DNA of 64,000 bases from Tsukamurella sp. M9C (GCF_020169415.1 NZ_JAIULG010000013.1:19255-83254); one strand, 5' to 3'; shown: positions 42,098 through 52,136, counted from the stretch's first letter. Program-made: numbers and translations. Notes: generated by a model from the letters alone, not told the origin.

Positions 42098-43714
42098 ATG
42101 GAGACTTCTACCTGCACAGCAGCGGAGTATCTCGATGCGCTCGCCTGCTTCGAACAGGCGGCCGAGCGGCTCGCGCAGGCCGACCCCGTCATGCTCGACT
42201 CACAGGACGTTCTCGCCTCGCTGGAGCGGCTGGAGACAGCGGTTCGGATGGTGCCCTTCGGCCAGCACCTCCTCACTCAGGTCGCGGTGGAACAGGGTCT
42301 GCCGGGGCAACTGGGGTACACCGGCATGAAGGAGCTGCTGGTGCAGCGGCTCCGTCTCGCGGGCGGCGAGGCGCGGGATCGGATCCACGGCGCGCGGGAC
42401 CGCGCTCCCCAGCACGGGCACGGCGTGTGCCCCGAGCCCCGGTACCCGCTCGTAGCCGAGGCGCAGCAGGAGGGGGCGATCTCGGACCGGCATGCCCTCG
42501 CCATCGAGCGGGTCTTCGCGAGCTGTCGCAAGACGATCCGCCCCGACCAGGCCGCGATCCTCGAGGACGTGCTCGTCACCGCCGCCGCGGACGTCACGCC
42601 GGAGGACCTCGCCGTCATCGGCGCCCGCGCGCTCGCACACCTCGATCCCGATGGGGCGGAGCCCGATTCCGATGTCGTCGATCGCGCCCGCGGGCTCACC
42701 GTGGGCAAGCAGGACGAGGATCTGATGACGGCGCTCGACGGTGACCTCTCCCCCGAGGGCCGCGCGCTACTGGACACGATCCTGGAGAAGCTCGCGCGGC
42801 CCGGCGTGAACAACCCCGCAGACGCAGACGATCCCGTGGACCTGGCGGATCAGGACGCGGTGCGGGCGGCCGCCGAGCGCGACCGGCGCACCACGCCGCA
42901 ACGCAACCACGACGCGCTGGTGACCGCGCTGGGGCTCGCCATCGCGTCGGGCGGGCTCGGGCAGCACCGAGGAGTGCCCTGCGTCCCGATCATCACGCTC
43001 GGCATCGATCAGCTCGAGTCGGAGACCGGCATCGCGACCACCGCCACCGGTGGCCGGCTCCCGGTCGCCGACGCGCTACGCATGATGGGCGCCAATCCGA
43101 AGTACGTCCTCGTGTTGGACCTCGCCTCTCGGCCGCTGTTCCTGGGGCGGGAGAAGCGCCTCGCGTCCGCGGATCAGCGGATCGCGCTGTACGGCTCCGA
43201 GAAGGGCTGCACCGCACCCGGATGCGACGCGCCCGCCACCCGCTGCCAGGTCCACCACATCACCGAGTGGGCCCACGGCGGCGCCACCGACGTCACCGCG
43301 CTCACGCTCGCGTGCGACGCCCACCACGGCAAGGTCGTCCCCGACCTCACGGAGAACCCGCGCGGATGGGACACGATCACAGTCCGCAGCGGCGAGTACG
43401 CGGGCCGCACCGGCTGGCGACGCACCGCGGATCCGTCGCACGAGCACCGGGTGAACCACAAGCATCACGCCGACGAGCTCTACCGACACGCACTCGAACG
43501 GTGGCGCGCCCGCTGCGCGGAGCTTCGGAACCTGTGGCGCAGCGAGGAACTGCGTGTCCAGCACAGCAAGTGCGTCGGCACGATCCACGACGACATCGGC
43601 GCGATCCTCGATGGACCCCACGGCCCGCCCATCCTCGAAGCCCTCCTTGCCGAACATGACGCTGACGAGCCGTGGAACTGCCAGATGCCCGCCGACCTGC
43701 GCGCCGCCGCCTGA
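42098..43714 (+). CDS. 13E12-type DUF222 protein with HNH endonuclease domain
   Basis: A 538-residue member of the DUF222-HNH family, abundant and often repeated in mycolic-acid actinobacteria. The N-terminal DUF222 region covers about 15-330. The C-terminal HNH nuclease domain begins near 371 with CTAPGC and has VHHITEWAHGG, LTLACDAHHGKV and intact His-Asn/Asp-His type residues. A C-terminal extension of about 120 residues follows. The start is ATG 42098 with AAGGGGG. In M. tuberculosis, members lie in REP13E12 repeats that serve as phage phiRv1 integration sites. No second copy, integrase or target duplication is seen here. Confidence 0.9.
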   Translation: METSTCTAAEYLDALACFEQAAERLAQADPVMLDSQDVLASLERLETAVRMVPFGQHLLTQVAVEQGLPGQLGYTGMKELLVQRLRLAGGEARDRIHGARDRAPQHGHGVCPEPRYPLVAEAQQEGAISDRHALAIERVFASCRKTIRPDQAAILEDVLVTAAADVTPEDLAVIGARALAHLDPDGAEPDSDVVDRARGLTVGKQDEDLMTALDGDLSPEGRALLDTILEKLARPGVNNPADADDPVDLADQDAVRAAAERDRRTTPQRNHDALVTALGLAIASGGLGQHRGVPCVPIITLGIDQLESETGIATTATGGRLPVADALRMMGANPKYVLVLDLASRPLFLGREKRLASADQRIALYGSEKGCTAPGCDAPATRCQVHHITEWAHGGATDVTALTLACDAHHGKVVPDLTENPRGWDTITVRSGEYAGRTGWRRTADPSHEHRVNHKHHADELYRHALERWRARCAELRNLWRSEELRVQHSKCVGTIHDDIGAILDGPHGPPILEALLAEHDADEPWNCQMPADLRAAA

Positions 43715-43808
43715 CGGCGAGCATCCAGCCATGACCGCGGACACGTCACCGGGGAGCGTCGAGCTGAGACAGGAATGCGCGCCGGATTCGCCGCGTACGG
43801 CGAGTAGC

Positions 43809-45242
43809 TCAGTCCTCGTCGTCCTCGTCGGTGCGCAGGTGCTCGGCGGGCCAGTCGAGGGAGTCCAGCGGGTCGGCCTCGCGGAGGTCGGGGTCGTCGG
43901 CCTTGAAGCTGCGCATGCGGCCGGCGCCCGAGGTCCGGGTCTCGAAGCGCACCGACAGCACGCCGTGGCCGGCGCCCTGCACCCAGCCGTGCCCGAACTC
44001 GGGGTGACGCACGTCCATGCCGGGGCGCCACCCCACCACAGGTACCTGGACCTCGGCCGGGTCCACACCGCCGTCGTCGTCTGCGACCTCGTCGGCTTCC
44101 CCGGAGATGTCGTCGCTCTTGTCGCTCTCCTCGCCGAACAGCGTGAACTGCTCGACGCTGCTGAGGCCTGTGAAGCCGACCCCGACGAGCCGCAGGCCGC
44201 CGACCTCCATGGGGTCGAGCGCGAGGCGCTGCGCGGTCGCGGTGAGCACGGCACCGTCGGTGGTGGCGGACGGCAGCGTCGCGGACCGGGTGAGCAGGGA
44301 CATGTCCGACCGCTTGAGCTTGAGCACGACGGTGCGCGCCCCGCGCCCGTCCCGTCGCAGCCGCCGCAGCGCGTGCTCGGCGCTCCGGTCGATCTCCCGC
44401 CGCAGGGCGTTCATGGTCGTCACGTCGGTCTCGAGGGTGTGCTCCGCGCTGATCGACTTCGCCTCGCCGTTCACCGCGACCGGCCGGTCGTCCTCGCCGC
44501 GGGCCAGCCGGTGCAGCGCCGGCCCCAGCGTGACGCCGAGCACCGACACCACCTCGACCTCGCTCATCGCCGCGAACTGGCCGATGGTGTCGATCCCCAA
44601 GCGGGACAGCCGCTCCCCCGCCACCGGGCCGATCCCCCAGAGCTTGCGCACCGGCAGCGGGTACAGCATCGATTCCTGCGCGGCGGGCGGGATGACGGAC
44701 ACCCCGTCGGGCTTGGCGAGCCCGGAGGCGATCTTGGCGGCCTGCTTCCCCGCCCCCGCGCCGACGGAGGCGACGAGCCCCGTCGCGCCGCGGATCCGGG
44801 CGCGGAGCTCCTCGGCGAACGCCGTCACCTCGTCGGTGGAGGCCCCGGCGAGCTCGACCGGCTCGCCGAAGGCCTCGTCGAAGGACAGGGTCTCGACCAC
44901 GGGGATGAGCTCCCGCACGGTCGCGAAGACCCGCCGGCTGACGGTGCCGTACAGGGCGCCGCGCGGCGGCAGCACCACCGCGCCCGCGCCGACGAGCCGC
45001 CGTGCCTGGTGCATCGGCATGGCGGAGCGCGCGCCGAAGACGCGCGCCTCGTACGAGCACCCGGCCACAACGCCGCGGCCGCCGAGCCCGCCCACCAGCA
45101 CGGGACGCCCGCGCAGGGTGGGCCGGGTCAGCTGCTCGCAGGACGCGAAGAAGGCGTCCATGTCGAAGTGGAGCACCCAGCGGGCGCTCCTGTCCGACCG
45201 CGCCCCGGGATCAGGCCTTGGTGAGTCGGCCTCGGACACCAT
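43809..45242 (-). CDS. dinX: Y-family DNA polymerase IV (DinX/DinB)
   Basis: A 477-residue translesion polymerase. Catalytic motifs: [12 protein letters not shown] (Asp27, Asp29) and LSFDEAF (Asp122, Glu123). Helix-hairpin-helix [20 protein letters not shown] is at about 203-222, the little-finger domain follows, and a beta-clamp motif QFTLF lies at 365-369. About 108 further residues are an acidic linker plus a small domain, [25 protein letters not shown] 45242 lies inside ileS, overlapping its end by 32 bases. No LexA box is visible, so expression probably follows ileS. The symbol follows synteny with the mycobacterial ileS-dinX pair. Confidence 0.93.
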   Translation of the reverse strand: MVSEADSPRPDPGARSDRSARWVLHFDMDAFFASCEQLTRPTLRGRPVLVGGLGGRGVVAGCSYEARVFGARSAMPMHQARRLVGAGAVVLPPRGALYGTVSRRVFATVRELIPVVETLSFDEAFGEPVELAGASTDEVTAFAEELRARIRGATGLVASVGAGAGKQAAKIASGLAKPDGVSVIPPAAQESMLYPLPVRKLWGIGPVAGERLSRLGIDTIGQFAAMSEVEVVSVLGVTLGPALHRLARGEDDRPVAVNGEAKSISAEHTLETDVTTMNALRREIDRSAEHALRRLRRDGRGARTVVLKLKRSDMSLLTRSATLPSATTDGAVLTATAQRLALDPMEVGGLRLVGVGFTGLSSVEQFTLFGEESDKSDDISGEADEVADDDGGVDPAEVQVPVVGWRPGMDVRHPEFGHGWVQGAGHGVLSVRFETRTSGAGRMRSFKADDPDLREADPLDSLDWPAEHLRTDEDDED

Positions 45243-48200
45243 CGCCCAGATCCACCCCGTCGGGCACGGCCGCGAACTCCAGCGACGTGGCCAGCACCTC
45301 GCCCGCGATGAGGTCCCGGTGCGCCTCCGCGGCCGCCTGGTGCTCGGCCGGCACGTCGAGCACCAGGGAGATCCGGTCGCTCACGTCGAGGCCGGCGGAC
45401 CGTCGCGCCTCCTGCAGCTCACGGATCCGATCCTTGGCCCAGCCCTCGGCCTCGAGCTCGGCGTCGACCGTGAGGTCGAGCACGACGAGCCCGGCACCGT
45501 CGGGCAGCTCCGCGGTGGAGTCGGGCGCGGCGGCGACCAGCTTGCGCGTGTACTCGCCGTCCTGCAGGGCGATGCCCGCGGCGGTCACGACCCCGTCGGC
45601 GACGGTGTAGTCGCCGGACTTCACGGCCTTGATCACCGTCTGCACGTCCTTGCCCAGGCGCGGGCCCGCGGCGCGCGCGTTCACGGCGATCTCGACCCGG
45701 CCGTACTGATCGGCGTCGGGCGAGACCTGCACGTCGCGGACGTTCACCTCGTCGGCGATGATCGACGCGAAGGGCGCGAGCTTCTCCGCGCCGGGCCCGG
45801 CGACGGTGAGCGTGTGCAGCGGCAGCCGCACACGCAGCTTGTTCGCCTTGCGCACCGACGACGCCACCGAGCAGACGTCGCGGACCTCGTCCATCGCCGC
45901 GACCAACTCCGGATCCGCCGGCAGATCCGTCTCCGAAGGCCAATCGGTCAGGTGCACCGACTCGCCGCCCGTGAGGCCGCGCCACATGGCCTCGGTGGCC
46001 ATGGGGAGCAGCGGCGCCGCGAGCCGGCAGACGGTCTCCAGCACGGTGTACAGCGTGTCGAAGGCGCCGGAGTCAGCGCCGTCCCAGAACCGCGCGCGCG
46101 AGCGGCGCACGTACCAGTTCGTCAGCGCGTCGACGAAGAGACGCAGCTCCTCGCAGGCGTCGGCGATGTTGCAGGTGTCGAGCGCCTCGGTCATCGCGTC
46201 GCGGGTCTGCGCCAGCTTCGCGAGGATGTACCGGTCCAGCACGTCCTCGGAATCGGTGCGCCACACGGCCGGCTTCTCCGCGTACAGCTGCAGGAACGAG
46301 TAGGCGTTCCACAGCGGCAGCAGCGTCTGCCGCACGCCGTCGCGGATGCCCTGCTCGGTGACCACGAGGTTGCCGCCGCGCAGGATGGGCGAGGCCATGA
46401 GGAACCAGCGCATGGCGTCGGAGCCGTCGCGGTTGAAGACCTCGTTGACGTCCGGGTAGTTCCGCTTCGACTTCGACATCTTCAGCCCGTCGTGGCCGAG
46501 GACGATGCCGTGCGCCGCGACCGTACGGAAGGCGGCGCTGTCGAACAGCGCCGTCGCCAGCACGTGCAGGTTGTAGAACCAGCCCTTGGTCTGGCCGTTG
46601 TACTCGACGATGAAGTCGCCCGGGAAGTGCGTGTCGAACCAGTCGCGGTTCTCGAACGGGTAGTGCACCTGCGCGAAGGGCATCGAGCCCGACTCGAACC
46701 AGCAGTCCAGCACCTCGGGAACGCGATGCATCGTCGACTTCCCGGTCGGGTCATCGGGATTCGGCCGGGTCAGCTCGTCGATGTACGGACGGTGCAGGTT
46801 CGTCGGGCGCACGCCGAAGTCGCGCTCCAGCTCGTCCAGCGAGCCGTAGACGTCGACGCGCGGGTACGCGGGATCGTCGGACACCCACACCGGGATGGGG
46901 GCGCCCCAGTAGCGGTTGCGGCTGATGTTCCAGTCGCGCGCGCCCTCGACCCACTTGCCGAACTGGCCGTCGCGGATGTGCGCGGGGTTCCAGGTGATGT
47001 CCTGGTTCAACTCCAGCATGCGCGGGATGATCTTGGTGACCTCGACGAACCAGGACGGCACGGCCATGTAGATCAGCGGCTGACCGGAGCGCCAGGAGTG
47101 CGGGTAGCTGTGCTCGATGGTCTCGTGCCGCAGCAGCCGGCCCTTGGCCTTGAGATCCTTGGCGATGACCGGGTTCGCGTCGAAGACCTGCAGGCCCTCG
47201 TACGGCGGCACGGCGGAGGTGAACTTCCCGCCCGGATCCAGCGGCTGCACGACCTCGATGCCGTACTTGCCGGTGGCCAGGTCCATGTCCTCCTCACCGA
47301 AGGCCGGCGCGAGGTGCACCACGCCGGTACCGGAATCGGTGGTCACGTAGTCGGCGAGCAGCGTCACGTGCGCCTTGGGATGCCCGGCGAAGAAGTCGAA
47401 GGGCGGCTCGTAGGCGGCGAACTCGAGCTCGCGCCCCTTGTACGTCCCCTTGACCTCCGGCGACTCCCCCAGCTCGCGGGCGTACTGGCCCAGCCGCGCC
47501 TCGGCCAGCAGGTAGTCCTTGCCGTCCGCGCCCGTCACGTGCACGTAGTCCAGGTCCGGGTGCACGGCGATCGCGAGGTTCGACGGCAGCGTCCAGGGCG
47601 TGGTGGTCCAGATCAGCGCCTCGACACCGTCGAGCGCCTCCAGCGGGGTGCCCTTGGTGCGCAACGGCATCCCGACGGTGACCGCCGGGTCCTGCCGCAT
47701 CTTGTAGGCGTCGTCGAGCTTGCTCTCCTGGTTCGACAGCGGCGTCTGCTCGTACCAGGAGTACGGCAGCACGCGGTAGCCCTGGTAGATCAGGCCCTTC
47801 TCGTGGAGGGTCTTGAACGCCCACATGACGGACTCCATGAAGTCCAGGTCGAGCGTCTTGTAGTCGTTGTCGAAGTCCACCCAGCGGGCCTGGCGGGTGA
47901 CGTACTGGCGCCACTCCTCGGTGTACCGCAGCACCGAGGTGCGGCAGTAGTCGTTGAACTTCTCCACGCCCATGGTCTCGATCTCGGACTTGTCCTTGAT
48001 CCCCAGCTGGCGCTCGGCCTCGAGCTCGGCGGGCAGGCCGTGGGTGTCCCAGCCGAAGCGGCGGTCGACCTTCTTGCCGCGCATCGTCTGGTAGCGCGGG
48101 ACGAGGTCCTTGACGTAGCCGGTCAGCAGGTGGCCGTAGTGCGGCAGGCCGTTGGCGAAGGGCGGACCGTCGTAGAAGACGAACTCGTCGGCCTCGGCAC

Positions 48201-48351
48201 GGTTCGCGATGGACCGGCGGAAGGTGTCGTTCTCGGCCCAGTAGGCCAGAACGCGCTCCTCGAGGTCGGGGAACGACGGTGCGCCCGTCCTGGCGGGGCC
48301 GTCGTCGTCGCGGGTCATGTCGACCAGCGGATAGGGGCGCTTCTCACTCAC
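45211..48351 (-). CDS. ileS: Isoleucyl-tRNA synthetase
   Basis: A 1046-residue class I synthetase charging tRNA-Ile. The HIGH motif is HYGH in [14 protein letters not shown], and KMSKS is in [13 protein letters not shown]. The editing domain contains the [11 protein letters not shown] threonine-rich region. Length and sequence resemble the eukaryote-like IleS2 type used by mycobacteria, a type known to be less sensitive to mupirocin. The start is GTG 48351 with GAGGAG 5 bases upstream; a frame reaching 48462 runs through the T-box and is rejected. It is first in ileS-dinX. Confidence 0.97.
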   Translation of the reverse strand: MSEKRPYPLVDMTRDDDGPARTGAPSFPDLEERVLAYWAENDTFRRSIANRAEADEFVFYDGPPFANGLPHYGHLLTGYVKDLVPRYQTMRGKKVDRRFGWDTHGLPAELEAERQLGIKDKSEIETMGVEKFNDYCRTSVLRYTEEWRQYVTRQARWVDFDNDYKTLDLDFMESVMWAFKTLHEKGLIYQGYRVLPYSWYEQTPLSNQESKLDDAYKMRQDPAVTVGMPLRTKGTPLEALDGVEALIWTTTPWTLPSNLAIAVHPDLDYVHVTGADGKDYLLAEARLGQYARELGESPEVKGTYKGRELEFAAYEPPFDFFAGHPKAHVTLLADYVTTDSGTGVVHLAPAFGEEDMDLATGKYGIEVVQPLDPGGKFTSAVPPYEGLQVFDANPVIAKDLKAKGRLLRHETIEHSYPHSWRSGQPLIYMAVPSWFVEVTKIIPRMLELNQDITWNPAHIRDGQFGKWVEGARDWNISRNRYWGAPIPVWVSDDPAYPRVDVYGSLDELERDFGVRPTNLHRPYIDELTRPNPDDPTGKSTMHRVPEVLDCWFESGSMPFAQVHYPFENRDWFDTHFPGDFIVEYNGQTKGWFYNLHVLATALFDSAAFRTVAAHGIVLGHDGLKMSKSKRNYPDVNEVFNRDGSDAMRWFLMASPILRGGNLVVTEQGIRDGVRQTLLPLWNAYSFLQLYAEKPAVWRTDSEDVLDRYILAKLAQTRDAMTEALDTCNIADACEELRLFVDALTNWYVRRSRARFWDGADSGAFDTLYTVLETVCRLAAPLLPMATEAMWRGLTGGESVHLTDWPSETDLPADPELVAAMDEVRDVCSVASSVRKANKLRVRLPLHTLTVAGPGAEKLAPFASIIADEVNVRDVQVSPDADQYGRVEIAVNARAAGPRLGKDVQTVIKAVKSGDYTVADGVVTAAGIALQDGEYTRKLVAAAPDSTAELPDGAGLVVLDLTVDAELEAEGWAKDRIRELQEARRSAGLDVSDRISLVLDVPAEHQAAAEAHRDLIAGEVLATSLEFAAVPDGVDLGDGVRGRLTKA

Positions 48352-48582
48352 GGGTACTCCTCGTGCCGTCGACAACCAGCACGGGGACGATGCCCGGCCT
48401 GTAGCCGAACTCCGCGGTACCACCCCGCTTGCGCCTCCCCGGTGCTTCCGGGGCGACGCCACTTGAACCGGGCTGTGACGGGCCCACCCGTCCGGTTCTA
48501 CTGGGACCCGCGGGCGGGACCGTTCTTCCGGATGCTCCCCGGTGATGGCCGGATCAACGCAGTGCTGTCACCAAGGATAGCG
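48352..48582 (-). promoter_or_regulatory. Translational T-box riboswitch of ileS (isoleucine specifier)
   Basis: The minus strand holds the T-box sequence TGGTACCGCGG (core at 48413-48422), which pairs with the tRNA acceptor end. Upstream, GGCCATCACCGGGGAGC places the specifier ATC (48546-48544, isoleucine) in a short Stem I, with CGGAAGAACGG just after. This is the ultrashort Stem I form known for actinobacterial ileS leaders. There is no terminator hairpin with a U-run; the ribosome-binding site GAGGAG (48357-48362) lies downstream, so uncharged tRNA-Ile should expose it and raise translation. The 5' end is approximate. Confidence 0.9.
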
Positions 48583-48594
48583 CTCAGTGCAACG

Positions 48595-49197
48595 TCATTT
48601 CTTGCCGGGATCTTCCGACTCCGGCTCCTGGGGCGGAGTCCACTCCGTGCCCCACGCCTGATCGATCCGGATCTGCGGGATCTGATCGGTCATGTCCGGG
48701 TCGTACTTCCCGGGAGCGAACAGGCCGCGCGTGGCGTCGTCGTCCGTGTCGGCCGGCGACTCGTGCTCCCACCCCGTCGGACCGCCGAGCGGTCCCATCG
48801 CGAACTGGGTGGTCGGGTTCGCATCGTCGTCGTGGTGACCGAATTCCTCGTGCCCGACGATGCCCGCCTCGCGCGTCGCGTCGTCGACGGCCGCGGGCGT
48901 CTCCGCCTCGGTGTCGTCCTCCGACGACGTGGCAGCGGCGCGCGCGGGGCTGTTCGACGGTGCCCCGTCCTCGTCGTCCGCGTCGTCGTCCCGGTCTCCC
49001 GGGCTCCACTGCGCGGAGGCACGATCCGCCTTGTCCCGATCGCCGCGGCGGTAGGTGAGGACGTCGCCGAGCAGCAGGCCGACGCCGATCACGGACACCA
49101 CCACGCAGGCGATCGCGAGCCAGAGATTGGACGTGACCAGGGCGACGATCAGCAGGATGAACCCGATGACCGTCGCCCCCAGTGCGGCTAGCAGCAT
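48595..49197 (-). CDS. Small membrane protein with long acidic cytoplasmic tail
   Basis: A 200-residue protein. Two N-terminal transmembrane helices (about 2-23 and 25-45) are followed by a highly acidic, disordered region (DDDADDEDGAP, SSEDDTEAE, HHDDDANP) and a C-terminal segment ending QIRIDQAWGTEWTPP. This matches the layout of small conserved membrane proteins found beside wag31/ileS in mycolic-acid bacteria, but I cannot name a function. It lies between wag31 and the ileS leader on the same strand, 35 bases after wag31. Confidence 0.75.
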   Translation of the reverse strand: MLLAALGATVIGFILLIVALVTSNLWLAIACVVVSVIGVGLLLGDVLTYRRGDRDKADRASAQWSPGDRDDDADDEDGAPSNSPARAAATSSEDDTEAETPAAVDDATREAGIVGHEEFGHHDDDANPTTQFAMGPLGGPTGWEHESPADTDDDATRGLFAPGKYDPDMTDQIPQIRIDQAWGTEWTPPQEPESEDPGKK

Positions 49198-49232
49198 GAG
49201 AACTCCGCCCTAGTACCGGCTGGTACCAGCGG

Positions 49233-50057
49233 CTACTTGTACTGCTGGTTGCCGCCGGCGGCGTTGCCGGGGTCGTTGAAGTCGCCACCGCGACCCTGGC
49301 CGTGATCGACCGGGGCGGCGCTGCGCAGCGACTGCAGCTCCTCGAGCTGTCCCTCCAGGTACGTCTTGAGGCGGGTACGGTACTCGCGCTCGTACGTCTT
49401 GAGCTGCTCGATCCGACCCTCCAGCACGGTGCGCTGCTGGTTGATGGTGGTCATGATCTCGGTGTGCTTCGACTCGGCCTCGGCCTGCAGTGCGTCGGAG
49501 CGCTCCTGCGCCTGGCGCAGCTGGTTCTCCGAACGGGTCTGCGCGTCGGCGAGCAGGGCGTCCGAACGCTGACGCGCGTCGGCCACCATGGCCTCGGACT
49601 TCTGCCGGGCGTCGGTGACCATGGCCTCCGACTGGGCGCGCGCGTCCGAGACGAGCTTCTCGGCCTCGGACCGCGAGTTGTTGGTGAGCCGGTCGGCGGT
49701 CTCCTGCGCGAGGCCCAGCACCTTGGCGGCGCGCACGTGCGCCTCCTCGGTGGTCGCCGGCGCCGCAGCAGCGGCCGGAGCCGGCTCGGCGAGCGCGGGC
49801 GCGTTCGGCGCGGGCGACGCGAAGGCGACGGTGCTGTCAGCGGACGGCTGCTCGCCGCCACCGGCGCGGGCCTCGGCCAGCTCGCGCTCGAGCTCGGCGT
49901 TGCGCTGCTGCAGATCGTTGTTCTCGTCGATCAGCCGAGCGAGCTCGGTCTCGACCAGGTCGAGGAACTGATCCACCTCGTCCTCGTTGTAGCCGCGCTT
50001 GCCGATCGGCGGCTTGCTGAACGCGACGTTCCGCACGTCGGCGGGTGTCAGCTTCAT
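49233..50057 (-). CDS. wag31: Polar growth scaffold Wag31 (DivIVA)
   Basis: DivIVA directs tip growth by recruiting wall-synthesis machinery to curved membrane at the poles. The 274-residue protein starts with the DivIVA membrane-binding domain ([21 protein letters not shown]) and a first coiled coil. A variable Ala/Pro linker (about 70-105) follows. The second coiled coil has near-repeats of 11 residues such as [22 protein letters not shown] and [12 protein letters not shown] Gly/Gln-rich tail ends NQQYK. In mycobacteria Wag31 is phosphorylated by PknA/B. Upstream are 164 bases without a clear promoter. Confidence 0.96.
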   Translation of the reverse strand: MKLTPADVRNVAFSKPPIGKRGYNEDEVDQFLDLVETELARLIDENNDLQQRNAELERELAEARAGGGEQPSADSTVAFASPAPNAPALAEPAPAAAAAPATTEEAHVRAAKVLGLAQETADRLTNNSRSEAEKLVSDARAQSEAMVTDARQKSEAMVADARQRSDALLADAQTRSENQLRQAQERSDALQAEAESKHTEIMTTINQQRTVLEGRIEQLKTYEREYRTRLKTYLEGQLEELQSLRSAAPVDHGQGRGGDFNDPGNAAGGNQQYK

Positions 50058-50221
50058 AGGTCGTTTCCCCTCAATTCGGCTGCTCGACAGATCTCAAGTC
50101 ACTCGGACCAACACTGTAACTAGTGCACATCCTGTCACACCAGACCCGTTTGTTCCTCATCACCCAACAATCACGCGATGAAATGTCCGAAATCACGCAC
50201 GCGATCACCCCGTTGACCGGG

Positions 50222-50512
50222 TCAGAGAGCGAAGGCGTAGATCAGCTCACGCGCGACCCAGAGCAGCAGGAACAGGACGATGTAGGACAGGTCCAGGCGG
50301 ACCGGACCCAGGGTCACCGGCGGGATCAGCTTGCGGAGCAGCTTGAGCGGCGGATCCGTGACGGTGAACAGCGCCTCCAACAGGATCGCGAGGATCCCGG
50401 TCGGGAACCACTCCCTCGCGAAGGACTTCACCACCTCGATGACGAGCCGGATCAGCAGGAGGAAGGAGTAGATCGACAGGAGGGCGACGATGGTCAGCCA
50501 GAACGCTTGCAC
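50222..50512 (-). CDS. yggT: YggT-family membrane protein
   Basis: A 96-residue protein with two hydrophobic regions (about 3-27 and 73-93) and the YggT pattern LIRLVIEVVKSF and FTVTDPPLKLLRKLIPP between them. This family lies in division clusters throughout Gram-positive bacteria between sepF and divIVA, exactly as here, and is thought to act at the division or growth membrane. GTG/ATG start at 50512, 23 bases after sepF. Confidence 0.92.
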   Translation of the reverse strand: MQAFWLTIVALLSIYSFLLLIRLVIEVVKSFAREWFPTGILAILLEALFTVTDPPLKLLRKLIPPVTLGPVRLDLSYIVLFLLLWVARELIYAFAL

Positions 50513-50535
50513 GGGTACTAGTCTGCCCGAATCCG

Positions 50536-51210
50536 TCAGCGGTTGTAGAAACCGGTCTCCGCGATCCGCGCCCGGTCCTCCGCCGTGACGTCCACATCGG
50601 CCGTGGCCAGCATGAACACCTTGGTGGTGATCCGGTCGAAGGAGCCGTGCAGCGCGAAGGTCAGGCCGGCCGCGAAGTCGACGAGACGCTTGGCGTCGGC
50701 GTTGTCCATCGCCGTCAGGTCCATGATCACCGGGATGCCCTCGCGGAACCGCTCACCGATCGTGCGCGCCTCCTCGTAGGAGGTGGGACGCAGGGTGGTG
50801 ATGCGCGACATCGGGTTCTCCTGGCTGAGCACGTCGGCGCGGGTGTCCATCGCCAGCGCGCCGCGGGTGGACGGGGCGGCGGTGCGCGAGACGTCCCGCA
50901 GCGGCTCCAGGCGCGGCAGCGGCGCCCGGGCGGGCTCGCGGTAGCCGCGCTCGTAGCCGGCGTCGTAGCGGGCGTCGTAGGAGGCGCCGCGGGCGTCGTA
51001 GGAGTCCGCGTAGGCGGGCTCGTACGCGTCGTACTCGTCCGCGCGACGGCCGTCGTAGGCGTATCCGCGCTCGCCGCGGTAGTCGTCGAACTCGTCGTCG
51101 AGGCTGCGGCGGCCGCGCGGCTGCGGGGTGCCCTCGTCGACGTATCCGTCGTCGTAGGCATCCAGCGGAACCATCCCGAAGTACGCCTTGACCTTGTGCA
51201 GAGTGCTCAT
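50536..51210 (-). CDS. sepF: Cell division protein SepF
   Basis: SepF tethers FtsZ to the membrane. The 224-residue protein has the N-terminal amphipathic membrane-targeting helix (MSTLHKVKAYFGMVPLD), a long Tyr/Asp/Arg-rich linker (about 20-95), and the C-terminal FtsZ-binding SepF domain (about 130-220) with RPTSYEEARTIGERF, PVIMDLTAMDNADAKRLVDFAAGL and FMLATADVDVT. The linker is unusually full of Tyr-Asp/Ala repeats. ATG 51210 has GGAAGGG upstream. The usual yggS gene between pgeF and sepF is missing here. Confidence 0.95.
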   Translation of the reverse strand: MSTLHKVKAYFGMVPLDAYDDGYVDEGTPQPRGRRSLDDEFDDYRGERGYAYDGRRADEYDAYEPAYADSYDARGASYDARYDAGYERGYREPARAPLPRLEPLRDVSRTAAPSTRGALAMDTRADVLSQENPMSRITTLRPTSYEEARTIGERFREGIPVIMDLTAMDNADAKRLVDFAAGLTFALHGSFDRITTKVFMLATADVDVTAEDRARIAETGFYNR

Positions 51211-51332
51211 CTTTGCCCTTCCTCGGCGCCTGCATGGGCTGGTGTGACGGTTGTGACTGTCGTTATGGAAGTGAGATTAGTGGGGAAGACGGGCGAATGG
51301 TGGTTCCGACACGCGCACGAATCCCATCGATG

Positions 51333-52076
51333 TCATTTCGCCGTGTCGATCCAGATCACCGAGGCCAGGCGCCCTGTCGGAGCGCCTCGTCGATGCGAGA
51401 ACAGCGTGGGGTCGCTGATAGTGCACCGCGGGTCCTGCGCGACCGCCGCGACGCCCAGTCCCTGCAGCTGACGACGGATGCCCGCCCGCAGGTCCAGCCC
51501 GTCGGTGCCCTTCTCGGTGCGGCACCGGCTGCCCGGCAGATGCTGCTCGACGTCGGCCGCCATCGATGCCGGGACCTCGTACTTGGCACCGCTCGCCGCG
51601 GGGCCCAGGAAGGCGCCGATCCGCTCCGGGCGGGCGCCCAGGTCGCGCATCGCCTCGACGACGGCGGGCACGATGCCGATCCGGGCGCCGACGCGGCCCG
51701 CGTGGACCGCGGCGAGCACGCCCGCCTCGTCGTCCGAGAGCAGGAGCGGGACGCAGTCCGCGGTGAGGACGGCGAGGGCGAGGCCGGGCACCGTCGTGAC
51801 GAGCGCGTCGGTGGCCTCCACGGGCTCCGCACGCGGACCGTCGACGACGGTGACGGTCCGGCTGTGGATCTGCTCCATCCAGACCACGTGGCCCGGCTCG
51901 ACGCCGATCTCCCGCTCAAGACGGAGCCGGTTCGCGGCGACGGCCGCCGGGTCGTCACCGACGTGATCGCCGAGGTTGAAGGTGTCGTACGGGGCCTGCG
52001 AGACGCCGCCCGCGCGGGTGGTGGTCACCCGCCGGACACGGGCCGCAGAGACAGGAGCGTTCGCGGGATCAGTCAT
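51333..52076 (-). CDS. pgeF: YfiH/PgeF-family laccase-domain protein
   Basis: A 247-residue member of the DUF152/YfiH family. Members have been described as multicopper-type polyphenol oxidases or purine nucleoside phosphorylases, and as editors of peptidoglycan precursors. The metal-site pattern is visible: QIHS (His about 73), LTADCVPLLL (Cys) and VHAGRVGA (His). It begins MTDPANAPVSAARVRRVTT and lies between ftsZ and sepF, the standard position. A role in keeping L-Ser out of stem peptides is known for E. coli PgeF and only inferred here. Confidence 0.9.
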   Translation of the reverse strand: MTDPANAPVSAARVRRVTTTRAGGVSQAPYDTFNLGDHVGDDPAAVAANRLRLEREIGVEPGHVVWMEQIHSRTVTVVDGPRAEPVEATDALVTTVPGLALAVLTADCVPLLLSDDEAGVLAAVHAGRVGARIGIVPAVVEAMRDLGARPERIGAFLGPAASGAKYEVPASMAADVEQHLPGSRCRTEKGTDGLDLRAGIRRQLQGLGVAAVAQDPRCTISDPTLFSHRRGAPTGRLASVIWIDTAK

Positions 52077-52136
52077 GGCTCAAGACTACGGACGGCGCCC
52101 CCGGCAGAGCCGGGAGCGCCGTCGGAGTCGAATTCC

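Noticed and set aside
45243..45300. LexA/SOS box for dinX
   Set aside because: The upstream region is ileS coding sequence and shows no GAAC-N4-GTTC type palindrome.
44017..49191. Very long open frame (over 1700 codons) antisense to dinX, ileS and wag31 neighbours
   Set aside because: High GC makes stop codons rare on the opposite strand of real genes. The frame opposes well-recognised genes and its translation has no domain logic. The same applies to 3828-6146, 11815-15165, 21274-24747 and 25134-28037.
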